A DNA stretch of 64,000 nt from Apostichopus japonicus. Its lineage: Eukaryota; Echinodermata; Holothuroidea; Aspidochirotida; Stichopodidae. Shown here piece after piece: positions 46,304 to 60,000 of this stretch. The DNA lies in NCBI RefSeq assembly GCF_037975245.1, contig NC_092582.1:2915001-2979000 (forward strand). The letters run 5' to 3'. The notes beneath the pieces were generated by a model. The model did no database searches. It was not told the DNA's origin and was given only the letters and a program-made list of their open reading frames with translations. A program made the position numbers and the translations under genes. The number at the start of each line of letters is the position of its first letter. Position 1 is the stretch's first letter.

Positions 46304-47837
46304 GTCTGCAACTGTAGAAAACCATCTTAACATTCAGGTGTGATCAAATCATGGGAAATAAAAACTGGTGCAAGCCCAAATAGCAAAGGAAAAAAAATTC
46401 AAAAGATAAGGTTTCTGTGGGCCGTTAAATGTTTGCTCAGTTTTTCAATGGCCTCTCATTAGGTGTGGATTGGGGGGGGGGGGGATGGGCATGGGAAGAA
46501 TTTTAAGGGTGTACACTCTCCTTTTAATCTCACATAAACATTCAAGTAGTTATGTAGCACATTTTTTTATATTTTTCAGGGTTTTGAACATAATATTAAT
46601 TTAATTAAACTGTAATGGTTGTGTGCATCACCACTCTGTGCAAAAAAGGAAATAGAATTATAAAATCGTTTTTCTGCTTGTTGAGTAAGGTTGATATTTC
46701 CTTTTTAAACTTTTAACAAAATTGAGTTTTTTTGCAATGTTTAAGTTCCCATTCAAATACATAGTTTATTGCTTTCAGTTTCATCTATGAAATATTAAAT
46801 TATTTACAATAGGTATGAAGAGATTTTATTTTAATATAAATATTATATTTATGCATTATATACTGTAAAAGTGGTAATTTGAGTCAACTGGGATGATTTT
46901 GATTCATAACTTATTAGAAGATAAGTACTCTTGCAGAATAATAAAAATGTTTACACTGAGTACACATACTGTTGAATTTTATTCTGTGTGTTATACAAGC
47001 GCCCCTGTCCTTTCCCCATCCTTCCCTCTACATGTGAGATGCAAATAGAGATAATTAAAACCCATTAGCCATGTAAACCAAGAAAACTTCATGTTTTTGA
47101 ATTAAATCTCAGATCTCAAGTTGCTAAATTTCATTCAAATCTTTTTCTCTTTCAATTGAAAGACTGCAGACTAAAATGATTGTAACCCATCTTGCCATGT
47201 AAAACTATTATAACCCATATTGCTATGTAAATCGGGAAAAAATTCATCTGAATGAATTACGTCTCTGAACTCAAGTTGATAAATTTCATTCGATTTTACT
47301 ATCTTTCGATTAAAAATTGATTGCCGAAGTTTGCTGTACAAATGCCATCTGGCAAATCTTTGTTTTACTTTCGTCAAACTGCAAGGTATCGTATATTGTT
47401 ATAGTGATACCTTCAATACGGCAAAGAGCTGAAAGAAAGGCGTTCTTCGCAGCTTGTGCTTTGTTTTTGCATTACTCGACTGCGAGAGTCGAAAGGAGTG
47501 ACCATCAGAGGATTTGGGATCTCAGAGGTCATCATTTTCTATCTTTTAGTTAGCTTACAGGAATTACGACCTCTTTTACTCTAACAGGATTGTGTAGCTC
47601 GCGTGAGTTCTGTAGCATAACCGGTACTTTCGCAAACAATACATGGCTAACTCTTATCTTAGGGAAGTTAGAAACTGCTGAACTTGATGTTTTGAGTATT
47701 TCCCTATGACGTTTAGCTTCCCCTTTCCGGTCATTTTGAAAAATTCAGATTTAATCTTAGCTGTTCTTTTGGTGGAACTGGAACATTACTAGCCTATCCC
47801 ACCTGGAGACTCGTTTCTGCTTCATTGCTGCTTAATT

Positions 47838-48010
47838 ATGACAACATTTGTAGGAGAAGTTGAGACTGTGACAACATTAGACTGTGGTAGAGGAGTGAGA
47901 TGTTCCACAAATATAAGGAAAGGCACAACATTGCTCCGAGAAGGATGCATCGCTTGTGTCCTGTGTGAGGATGTAAGAGGAAGCTATTGTGATCACTGCT
48001 TGCTACCAGG
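47838..48010 (+). CDS. smyd: smyd exon 1: start codon, SET N-part, MYND start
   Basis: ATG at 47838 has A at -3. The exon (173 nt, ends phase 2 at GG|GTCAGT) encodes DCGRGVRCSTNIRKGTTLL, the SET N-terminal strand pattern, and the first zinc ligands CDHC. No closer upstream in-frame ATG with family similarity was seen. Confidence 0.9.
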
Positions 48011-51000
48011 GTCAGTAACGTTCAGTCAGATAATCAGATTCATCGCTGCAATTTGTTTCTCATTTTTTTTTTACATTTACTCTATAAGGATCTTTTAAAG
48101 GCAGTGGCGTAGGAAGGTATTTTTGAGTGGGGGGGGGCTGAAGACTGATGGCCTGCCTGGGGGAGGGGGTTTCCCCCTCCCTTTTTGATTTTTTTTAGCA
48201 TTTCCAGGTGGCCTCAGATGCAATTTTGTGCAATATAGCACACTTCAACACCCACTCCATTTTGTAAATAATTTTGCACTTTCACCTGGCCTTAGATGCA
48301 ATTTGGTGCTCCAAATGAGATTTTTTTCTCATTTGGAAATGAAATAGGGATTTTCTGACTTGCAAATTGGGGGGGGGAATGATACTTCCGCCCCCATATT
48401 TTTCACTGGGGGATGGTGCCCCCCAGCCCCCCCCCCCCGGTTCCTACGCCCTTGTTTAAATGTTTTGAGATTACAGAGATAGGCTACTCCAAAGTGTAAC
48501 CCAGCTCTAGTTTACAAACAGTTGGAAAGAGTCATACATGCCGATACGGTTCTTTGTTTGATTGTACAGTACATGTTACCATATGCTCAGCTGTTTGTGC
48601 TTGCCATCACTAGCGGTCGATTTAGCCCCTTAATTTTTTTAGGAAAAATGAAACATAATAGCTGAATAAATTAAAATGTCAAATATACTGCATCGCATGT
48701 TTACGCTATACATTTTGAGAATTGCACCGCAAGTGCGAATAAGTGTGTTGCTTTTTGCGATACGATACCGGCTAAATCAAATATTGGGTATTACTCTCTG
48801 GCCAATTTATCAAATATAGTACAATTCTAGTACCAATTCCACATGGTTATTGTTATGCTAAATGTCAACCACCTTGTCAAAATTAAAGTGAATCCAGAAG
48901 AAATAAACATATCTTTGTTGTCCTCTGTAGAAAGTCCAACAGAATGTCCTCCAAGGCTTTGCTTTGCAAACTGTATGCCACTGCAGCACAGAGGTAGACT
49001 AATTTTCTAACATAGAGATTGTATCATTGCTTTAAACTGATAGTAAGTATCATTACATTCGATGTATAGTATTTGGCACTTCAATCCCACTGGCATTCAT
49101 CCTCTTGTTTGTGTTTTCCTTTCTCAGATATGATAAGTTAATGCGATGTTCTGGTTGCAAGTTTGCTCGTTACTGCAATAGAAAGTGCCAGGTATGTATT
49201 TGAAACTGTGTCACTCAATTCCTTTATATGCAGATAGGCCAAAAGGTGTTACAGAATTTTTATCAAGCAATTGAAGAATTGTCCTAAAAAATTCATCAAG
49301 AATTTTACCAGTTGTCAACTACAGCAACCATCCAAATGGCTGTCTGACATCTGAGTTCCTTTTCATTCATAATGTGTTTTTTTCTTTGTCGTTTTTGCTT
49401 TTCTGACTTTGACAGAAAAATGCGTGGGTTGAGCATAAAGAAGAATGCAAGGGCCTTCAGAGAGTGGCCCCTAATGTACCTACAGATACTGTCAGGCTGC
49501 TTGCAAGGATTATGTGGAGATCTAAAAGGGTGAGGATGGAATTAAAATAAGCTGGTAACAATTCATTACCAGAGCTTTAAACTTGTTATGTGTGCAAACA
49601 TTCACCAAATTAAGTCATTTTTTTAAAAAGTTTAGGTAGCTACTGCAGTGCACTATTTAGTTCAAAACTTAATGTGAAATGATGAAATATTGTAGTTGGT
49701 TGGTTTTACATTTAATTACTCACAATAGTATTGTCATGACAATACCAATTTCAAAACAAAATATGTATGTTTAAATATGGCTAGACATTCCTGGAAGCAC
49801 ATCCATATGATGGTATGGTGTTTTATTGTTTAATATTTGATTTAAACAAGTTTTATACCAACACAGTTTGAATCGAAAGAAACTCTAGAGGTAAACTAAA
49901 TGCTATGTATTTACACGGTATTGTGAGTTTCATCAAAATCAGCTGCTTTTAAGTTCTAATAACGGCCAACCAGATACAGTCATAAATATGTGAGATGTTT
50001 ATAGTCCAATAGTGAATGTACAACAAGCAGGTATTTCAACATCTTTTGTTTCTTTTCAAGAGTTAATGGTGTGTGTTTGGTTGCAAAGATTTACAACAAA
50101 AAAACAAATAGTAATAGGAGTCAATTGAATTCCTGATCAATCTAAATTAAATGCTATTTTTTAATGATTACAAGTACTGTGTCTAGTGTACATCTTTTTT
50201 CTCATCATTTTGACAGTTAACAAAGCCAGCCATTGATAAAGATGACAAAAATTTTCCTTTAACAATAGAACAGCTTCAGGGTGGTAAGTATAGTGTAATT
50301 TCTACCCCCCCCCCCCCCCCCATGAAATAGACTAGTTTTAAATATGGAGCATTAGCAATCTCTGCTTTTCGATAATAAATTTGCTTGTTAAAAATTATTA
50401 ATTTCATTGTCGTAGAATTTTTGTTTTGAATTGTACCAAGGTACAGTACATGTTGATGTTAATTATGGTCCATTATACCAAAATATATCAGGTGAAAAAT
50501 TTGTTTCAGAAATTCCTCTGCCTTTCTGGTTAAGTCTTGAATCATTGCTTTTAGTTTTTATAGAATAACTTTGTTTACTCACAGATGTAGACAAGATGGT
50601 AGAACAAAGAAGGGCGCACATAGGGGCGGTATTCTTTGTCCTGGAAAAATTCCTCGGAGGCAATTTGCTTGGCTACACAGCCGCTGAAATCTTACGCTTG
50701 TTCGTGATCGTCGAGATCAATGGATTCCACTTATTTGACCACGAGCTCAAAAATATTGGCTATGCTCTTTATCAGAGGTACGTTATGTGGTGCGTTTTGT
50801 CTCACTGGTCAATTTGTGAAGGCCATGGAGAACAACAGTAACAGTCAGCAATGACTTGAGGCACTTGAACCCAGTAATAGTTATCTGCTTCTAAAATTAC
50901 TCCTTGGCTAGTATACAGTTTATTTCCAAATGTCAATTTTCAACAGGTTTATAGCTAAATTGAAAGATAAATATCATTATGGATCGATTTGTCTGTTCTC

Positions 51001-54000
51001 AACTATAAATGTTATGCTAATGATCATATTTAATTAACTTCCACTGCAAAAATAGCTGGTGTTCAGATTAACATTTATTTCCAACTCTCTAGATGCTAAG
51101 TTTGCTAACATACAGTTTCTTTTCAACTTTTTAGATGCATATTAAAAACCTCCATCTCTGCACTTAACCCCCCCCCCCAAAAAAAATAAAATGCTGGTAT
51201 GCAAAATAATGTTCTTAACTCTCTTGTTTTGTCAAAATTTAGGGCATCAATGGTGAACCATCACTGTGAACCAAACTGTCTTGTAGTCTTTGATGGACCA
51301 ATCCTAGAAGTCAGGTCACTTCAGGACCTCAAGGAAGGGGATGAGGTTAGTCTTAGGATAGTCACAGACTCTACGAGAGGTGTAGCTGCAGTCACATTCT
51401 AGAGTGACAAGGTCAAAGGTCATGCCATGACATTCATGTCACAAAAGCATATTGATGCCTCATATGACTGTTAAGTACCTGATAGATTTCATATAAGATA
51501 AGGAAGAATATCAGTGCCCAATATTGGAAGTTACCACTTGACCAGTACTGTAATGGGGAAGATAGAATATCAGTGCCCAATATTGGATGTTACCACTTGA
51601 CCAGTATTGTAATGGGGTAGATAGAATATCAGTGCCCGATATTGAATGTTACCACTTGACCAGTATTGTAATGGGGAAGATAGAATATCAGTGCCCAATA
51701 ATATTGAATGTTACCACTTGACCAGTATTGTAATGGGGTAGATAGAATATCAGTGCCCAATAATATTGAATGTTACCACTTGACCAGTATTGTAATGGGG
51801 TAGATAGAATATCAGTGCCCAATAATATTGAATGTTACCACTTGACCAGTATTGTAATGGGGTAGATAGAATATCAGTGCCCAATATTGGATGTTACCAC
51901 TTGACCAGTATTGTAATGGGGTAGATAGAATATCAGTGCCCAATATTGAATGTTACCACTTGACCAGTATTGTCATGGGGTAGATAGAATATCAGTGCCC
52001 AATATTGAATGTTACCACTTGACCAGTATTGTAATGGGGTAGATAGAATATCAGTGCCCAATATTGGATGTTACCACTTGACCAGTATTGTAATGGGGTA
52101 GATAGAATATCAGTGCCCAATATTGAATGTTACCACTTGACCAGTATTGTAATGGGAAAGATAGAATATCAGTGTCCAATATTGAATGTAACCACTTGAC
52201 CAGTATTGTAATGGGGAAGATAGAATATCAGTGCCCAATGTTGAATGTTACCACTTGACCAGTATTGTAATGGGGAAGATAGAATATCAGTGTCCAATAT
52301 TGAATGTTACCACTTGACCAGTATTGTAATGGGGAAGATAGAATATCAGTGCCCAATATTGGATGTTACCACTTGACCAGTATTGTAATGGGGGAGATAG
52401 AAATTTCAGTGCTCAAGACAGCATACTGCTGGCTGAGATGGAAGTTTACTACCTAAAAATTATATTTAGTATGCAAAAGAGGAAAGAAATTTATGGCTGA
52501 AACGAACTTTGAACCAGTGACCTCTGGGTTACAAGTCCAGGGCTCTACCAACTGAGCTACCCAACCTTTAGGTGGTGTTGATCCCTATATAGCCATGTCT
52601 TTGCTCGGGGAAGGGGGGGAGGGGAGGGGGGACCAATCAAAAGCCACAGTACCTTGCATACCATGTAACCAGAGATTATGCCCCAGTTTTTTGTTATGTT
52701 TTTTTCGCACTCAGATTGTTCATAATACAAAAAAGAACAGAGATGACATAATAGAACGAAACAGATTGAAAAGAACAAAAAGAGTAACAGGAGCTATAAA
52801 CCCATTGGGCTGACAGAACGTCAGCCCATTTCCAATTGGGCCCTACAGACAAAAAATTGCACTTTCAATGGTAAATTCCAATAACACCAATAAATAAAAC
52901 TCTAAAAACGCACATATTGCACATAATTTTGAAAAGTGCCTCCCCCTCCCCCCACACCCTATATTACATGAGATTCATTCAACACTACCCAGAAATGCGA
53001 CAGGGAAGGGAATTCAAGAGAAATTGTGCGAGTTTGTTTTTTATATAATTATGTGTAAAAGTATGTTGGCCTAACGTTTCGATCCTAGCAGGATCTTCTT
53101 CAAAGGCTAGGGGGTAGGTTTTTTCCCTACCCCCTTCCCTTAATCCTCTCTTTGTCCCTCCACTGTTTATCTCCTACTGTACCTCTCCTCTTCCCCTGTT
53201 GGTTTCTTTCTTTCTTCTCTCCATCCCTTGTCTACTAATCCCCTTACATCTATCTCTTTGTGTTCACCATGCTCATTAACCTGTCTGTATTCTGTGCGTG
53301 TTTTTGTCCCTTCTGTTACTGTTACATGTCATTTAGCCTTTGAAGAAGATCCTGTTAGGTTCGAAACGTCAGGCCAACTTACTTTTACACATTCTCCTAC
53401 ATAGGCTGTCTAGTGGATAAGCAGTTTGCTAACAGTTTTATTTTATTTTGATATAATTATGTAAGTAAAGGAATGACAGCACTCCGACTGGGGAAGTAAA
53501 GACAAATGCAAAAAGGCAAAGAATTGTATGGCTAAAACAGGATGCACACCAGGGACTTCTGGGTTTCCAGCCTATTTCATTAATTTTGCAGATGGTAAAG
53601 GGGAGTAGTGGAGGGACAAAAGTTATAGGATGTTACAAAGTACTAGAAGTTTCCATACATTCTTATCGTTTGGACACATGGAAATACACAAACAAATGCT
53701 ATGCTATCTGTCAAACATTAAGCTGGAAAGGCAATTGCTTGAACTATGCGAGCAATTTTGACTTAAAAGTATTAGGGATATTGTTGCTCACATGAAGTAT
53801 CAGTGCAGGAAAGCAGTTTTAAATAATTTAAAAAAAAAAATATCAAAATTATAGTAATTTACAAATTTGCTTTGATACGTTTTCAAGGTACGTTTGGCAG
53901 ATACATTCAAAACCTTCGGGGTAAATTTTTCTATCTCTATGTATATATATTGAGTATTTGATTTTGTTCTCCATATGTAACAGTTATTGATCACTTACAT

Positions 54001-57000
54001 TGAGACTTTGGCAACCACAGAAACAAGAAGGTTCATGTTGATGGAACAATTCCGTTTTCACTGTATGTGCAGCAAATGTGAAGATCCCTGCAGCGTAAGT
54101 AGGAAATCCTTTCTGAATTTCTTTGGGAAATTTATAGAAAAATTATTTGTCCAAAGACTCTGAATTTACACTTTCATATTACATTGTTAATTAGTCCTTT
54201 GGTTTAAGTATAAATAATCATTCCTAAAAGGCTGATTTATCTGATTTTTCAAGGGTACTGTCTTTTTCTTTTTCCATCAATTCACCGTCCTGTAAATTTA
54301 TTTGTGATTGTGATCATTGGCAGTGCTGAAGAGAAGTTTTGTTTCACTTGGACATGGAAGGAGGGGAGAGGGGTATGAGTAGTGTAGATTGGAGGTGTGA
54401 TGTGATGATGAGTGGGAATGTGACAACATCATTTGGCACAACTGTGTACAAGGTTGGATAATACCCACTGTATGCCAACCACCCCCCCCCCCCCCCCTCC
54501 CTCCCTCCAAGTCATACCCCAACCAAAACTCAATGTCGATTGTGCTTTATCTGAGATTGTTTTGGAAAGAAAAATGTTAAAGAATAATACAATTCTGTCT
54601 AAACAGGATCAGATTTTGAAGTGTGTTGCCTGCCCTGTTGAGGACTGTTATGGTTTATTGAAGAAGAATGATCTCGGTAGGTATTACACATATGTGTGTT
54701 GTTTTAACATTAATTTTTATTCACATGTGTAGAAATGCACAGCTAAAAGTGAACACATTTTGTAACCATAGGTAGATTCTATGGGATATCCTACAATTAA
54801 ACTCTTCATTCTTAATTGGCCTCCACTTGCCTACAGTCAAATAGTGCTTGTTTAGTCTTTGTTTAGTTTTATACCTGTTTATTGGTTTGGTCCTTCCTTG
54901 TGTGACAGAGAAGCCAAATTTGTGATAATTTGTACCATGTGGGTGAAATGATAATTGGTAGTAACAGATCTGGTCTGCAAGGAAGTAGAAGGGGAGGGGG
55001 GAGGGGGGAGGGAGAGTGATGGAATATATGTAAGCTGTGATAAATGTCTCTTATGTATCTGTAGAGAGTAATCCATTCCTGGTCCGAAATCAAAGTGTAA
55101 CAATATTGAAGTTTCCTCTTAACCTCTGAATTTCGTATCATATTTTCCAAGATATCACATCCATATGAGAAATTATTTGTTAATAGCATTTTTGCTCAAT
55201 TTCTGGTTGATTCTCTGTCTCTCTCTTCTTGTCTCGTCAAGCTGAAGATGCGAAATGTACTTCCTGCGGATCGAATCGCTCTTCTAGTGATGCATTGTGG
55301 GAAAATGCACTCGCTGCCGAGAATAGCGCAGAGGGTCTCTTGGAGTCGGCGAACAACTTCAGAAAGAACGGAGATATCCTTTTCATAAAACTGCAGTCGA
55401 TAATGAGTGTAAGGGTACAAAGAGATGAACTGAATTTTATGGTATATTTTAGATTATACAACACCTAATTGTATTCTGGTCATTTGATTGGTCAATTGCT
55501 CGTTGATTGCATGCAAAATCCGCTCTATTCCACTCTATGAAATAGAACAATGGGTTATACTTTTTTGGTAGCACTTTTTTCAATGGTAAGAGAGCAGAGA
55601 AACTTGTCTGTTCAAAGCAATCTGTTGCATGAGTGCATTTTACCCATCTTAATATAATATGTTGTATAAAACAAATAATGAATGGAACATTCCATCTTTC
55701 AACTCATGAAATATTTGCACTATTGCACTAATAACCATTCGTTATTTGTATAATATCCAATGGAGATGATGGGTACTGTAATAATCTGTACCACAACACA
55801 ACATCAGAGGGGAAAAAAGAACAAAATTTGGGTGTTAAATGGTCTAGTTAAATAATTGTAGTTTTTGTTTAACTGTTTCTGTATAGCTGTAAATATGTCA
55901 GAAATTTGTTGCCATGACAACATTGACCCTTATACACTGTCAGAGGATACAGACATTAAAAAAACCATTTTAAGTTTGAATCTGACAGAATTTTACAGTT
56001 GGTGGCAAATTTTAAAGGGAAGTTCTTGTCATAATAATGTCGTTTATTTCAACCCATTCTAGCTGTTAAATTACCTAGTTAATAGCCTGGACATCTGCCC
56101 CATTTTTCTGTCTTTATCAAAATTGGACAAAACAGGTTTTTTTTATAATTTTCTAGTCTTTCAAATGGTAGAATTAATTTGAAGAAATTAATACAATCGT
56201 ATCCCATCAAAAAATATCATAACTTTTATTAAAAAACAAAAGAAAAGGAGGAAGTGCTCTTGTCATTTACTCTGATACTTTCAGATCATAATGGTTTTTT
56301 TAATTCTGTGGGTGGATTTAAAGTGGCATCACTTTTATGTTGGAACACTTTTCAGATAAACTTTTCAGTTATTTCTGTCTTGTCCAGGGTATTTTACAGG
56401 TTGTCTGTCCTGTTTGCCCTCCAAACATATCAAGGAGGCTGAGAAATTAGGAAAATTGACTGTTAGATGTCACATAAACTAGAACGATTTTTTAAAAGAT
56501 TGTAATTTTTATCGATCTGGTATCTGTGACATCGTTTCGACAGAATCTGTTCAGTACGTACAAAGGAAATGGCACATATAACATTGTTCACTTCCTATAT
56601 AACAATGTTAAATATTCAAAAAGCACTTTCTCATTCTCCAAACTTAATTAATTTTTTCAAAATATGGGAGATTTTGTACTCGACTGGAAAAAAATTAAAT
56701 CCCAATTTAGAATTTGCCTCAGGACTGAATTAAAATAAAAAATTTAACTGAATTGAAAAAACCAACCTTTTATTTTTTTGTGAGTGTGATGTTTTTCTTA
56801 ACTGTTTCAATACAATGGAGAGAAATGCTCTCAAACGCTGAGGAATGTCTTTCCCAGAAGACACTTCACCGCCATCACTTTGCGATGCTACGAGCTCGCA
56901 ACGTTGCCATGGATGCACACATCGAACTCAAAAACTGGAACGAAGCATTACGATACGGGGAAGAGAATCTAGAGTCCTATCGGTGTGTTTTATTCGTTTG

Positions 57001-60000
57001 AATTGTATTTAAATACTCTAATTACTCATATTCTATTTATATGCATCTGTGTTGAAGTCATAAAACATTCCTGTAGGCAGCAGGCATGACGAGCTATTCT
57101 GGAAATCGACGGTGAAAACATGGTTTAAAGGATGGTTTAAATGTGATGAATTTCAACTCACCCGTGTTGTGGAATCAACTCTTGAGGGCATTCACCAAAT
57201 TTCAAAATGTTTTGACGACCCAACCAATAGAAATTAAAATATGGTTTGTATTAAAATCAACCGTACACCGATTTTTTCTTCTTTTATAATACTTATTGGT
57301 ATGAACTCAAACATTGTTATTATAAATTTTTTCATGTTATCAAGTTAATTTTTAAATTTTTATCTTTTGGTTCTTCAGTCATCAGTACCAGTTCATTCAT
57401 CCTAGCGTAGGAGTGCAGTTGATGAGGGTCGGAAAGCTGTACAATTATTTGGGTAATGTTACAAAAGCCCTGGAGGTCTTTAAAGAGGTACGGTTTGCAC
57501 TTCAAGCCATTCTTTTCTTTCTTTCTTTTATCTTTGTAGTACAGTTTTTTCATTCGGATGATCCTTGATAAAATTGAGAAAATTATTAAGTTAAAGAAGC
57601 AGTCAGTTTATGAATCTATGTTGGAAGGGTGTGGTTTAAAGCCCACTTGGTATTTGTAATCCCTTCAACTTTTGCGCAGAAATCATTCATTATGTTGAGA
57701 TCACCCTCTTGGGTTACCTCCCTTTCCTAGTTTAAAACTATTTCAATTGCCCCCCCCCCCCCATTGTCCTTCTTATGACATCATAGTCAATAATATAACC
57801 TAAAGGCTCCCAGATTAACTGTTGTATTTTATATGTTTTGTAATTTTTGAATCTCTGTGACTCAACTTGCATTCTTTTGTTGTGACAGAGACCGTAAGGC
57901 AGGGTTAATTTATCCAGTAACGCATCGCAGAATGCTAAACAATACGAGCAAACTGCTTTACAAAGGCATATCCAGTAACGCATCGCAGAATGCTAAACAA
58001 TACAGGCGAACTGCTGTACAAAGGCATGTCCAGTAACGCATCGCAGAATGCTAAACAATACAGGCAAACTGCTTTACAAAGGCATGTCCAGTAACGCATC
58101 ACAGAATGCTAAACAATACAGGCAAACTGCTTTACAAAGGCATGTCCAGTAACGCATCGCAGAATGCTAAACAATACAGGCAAACTGCTTTACAAAGGCA
58201 TATCCAGTAACGCATCGCAGAATGCTAAACAATACAGGCGAACTGCTTTACAAAGGCATATCCAGTAACGCATCGCAGAATGCTAAACAATACAGGCAAA
58301 CTGCTGTACAAAGGCATATCCAGTAACGCATCGCAGAATGCTAAACAATACAGGCAAACTGCTTTACAAAGGCATATCCAGTAACGCATCGCAGAATGCT
58401 AAACAATACAGGCGAACTGCTCTACAAAGGCATATCCAGTAACGCATCGCAGAATGCTAAACAATACAGGCAAACTGCTCTACAAAGGCATGTCCAGTAA
58501 CGCATCGCAGAATGCTAAACAATACAGGCAAACTGCTCTACAAAGGCATGTCCAGTAACGCATCGCAGAATGCTAAACAATACATGCAAACTGCTTTACA
58601 ACGGCATGTCCAGTAACGCATCGCAGAATGCTAAACAATACGGCAAACTGCTTTACAAAGGCATATCCAGTAACACATCGCAGAATGCTAAACAATACAT
58701 GCAAACTGCTTTACAAAGGCATGTCCAGTAACGCATCGCAGAATGCTAAACAATACGGCAAACTGCTTTACAAAGGCATGTCCAGTAACGCATCGCAGAA
58801 TGCTAAACAATACAGGCGAACTGCTGTACAAAGGCATATCCAGTAACGCATCGCAGAATGCTAAACAATACGGCAGACTGCTGTACAAAGGCATGTCCAG
58901 TAACGCATCGCAGAATGCTAAACAATACATGCAAACTGCTTTACAACGGCATGTCCAGTAACGCATCGCAGAATGCTAAACAATACGGCAAACTGCTTTA
59001 CAAAGGCATATCCAGTAACGCATCGCAGAATGCTAAACAATACAGGCAAACTGCTTTACAAAGGCATATCCAGTAACGCATCGCAGAATGCTAAACAATA
59101 CAGGCGAACTGCTGTACAAAGGCATATCCAGTAACGCATCGCAGTATGCTAAACAATACTGGCAAACTGCTTTACAAAGGCATGTCCAGTAACGCATCGC
59201 AGAATGCTAAACAATACAGGCAAACTGCTGTACAAAGGCATGTCCAGTAACGCATCGCAGAATGCTAAACAATACAGGCAAACTGCTGTACAAAGGCATG
59301 TCCAGTAACGCATCGCAGAATGCTAAACAATACAGGCAAACTGCTTTACAAAGGCATGTCCAGTAACGCATCGCAGAATGCTAAACAATACAGACAAACT
59401 GCTTTACAAAGGCATGTCCAGTAACGCATCGCAGAATGCTAAACAATACAGGCAAACTGCTTTACAAAGACATGTCCAGTAACGCATCGCAGGATGCTAA
59501 ACAATACAGGCAAACTGCTTTACAAAGACATGTCCAGTAACGCATCGCAGAATGCTAAACAATACGGCAAACTGCTTTACAAAGGCATGTCCAGTAACGC
59601 ATCGCAGAATGCTAAACAATACGGCAAACTGCTTTACAAAGGCATGTCCAGTAACGCATCGCAGAATGCTAAACAATACAGGCAAACTGCTGTACAAAGG
59701 CATATCCAGTAACACATCGCAGAATGCTAAACAGTACAGGCAAACTGCTTCACAAAGGCATGTCCAGTAACGCATCGCAGAATGCTAAACAGTACGGGCA
59801 AACTGCTTCACAAAGGCATCTCCAGTAACGCATCGCAGAATGCTAAACAGTACGGGCAAACTGCTCTACAAAGGCATGTCCAGTAACGCATCGCAGAATG
59901 CTAACCAATACGGGCAAACTGCTTCACAAAGGCATGTCCAGTAACGCATCGCAGAATGCTAAACAATACGGGCAAACTGCTCTACAAAGGCATGTCCAGT

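Larger units (their letters stand above)
44566..47837. other. Intergenic region between the pkd1-like and SMYD genes
   Basis: AATAAA poly(A) signal candidates at 44791 and 44860 could end the polycystin-like transcript. The region holds a possible inverted-terminal element (44604-44990) and a SINE-like copy (46083-46303). I recognise no gene and no clear promoter. Confidence 0.6.

Noticed and set aside
54298-55189. Several open frames of 70-110 residues around SMYD exon 8
   Set aside because: They run over C-rich or G-rich simple sequence on the strand opposite the gene.
58628-59775. Open frames on both strands in the 58-bp array
   Set aside because: Pure repeat translation in a SMYD intron.
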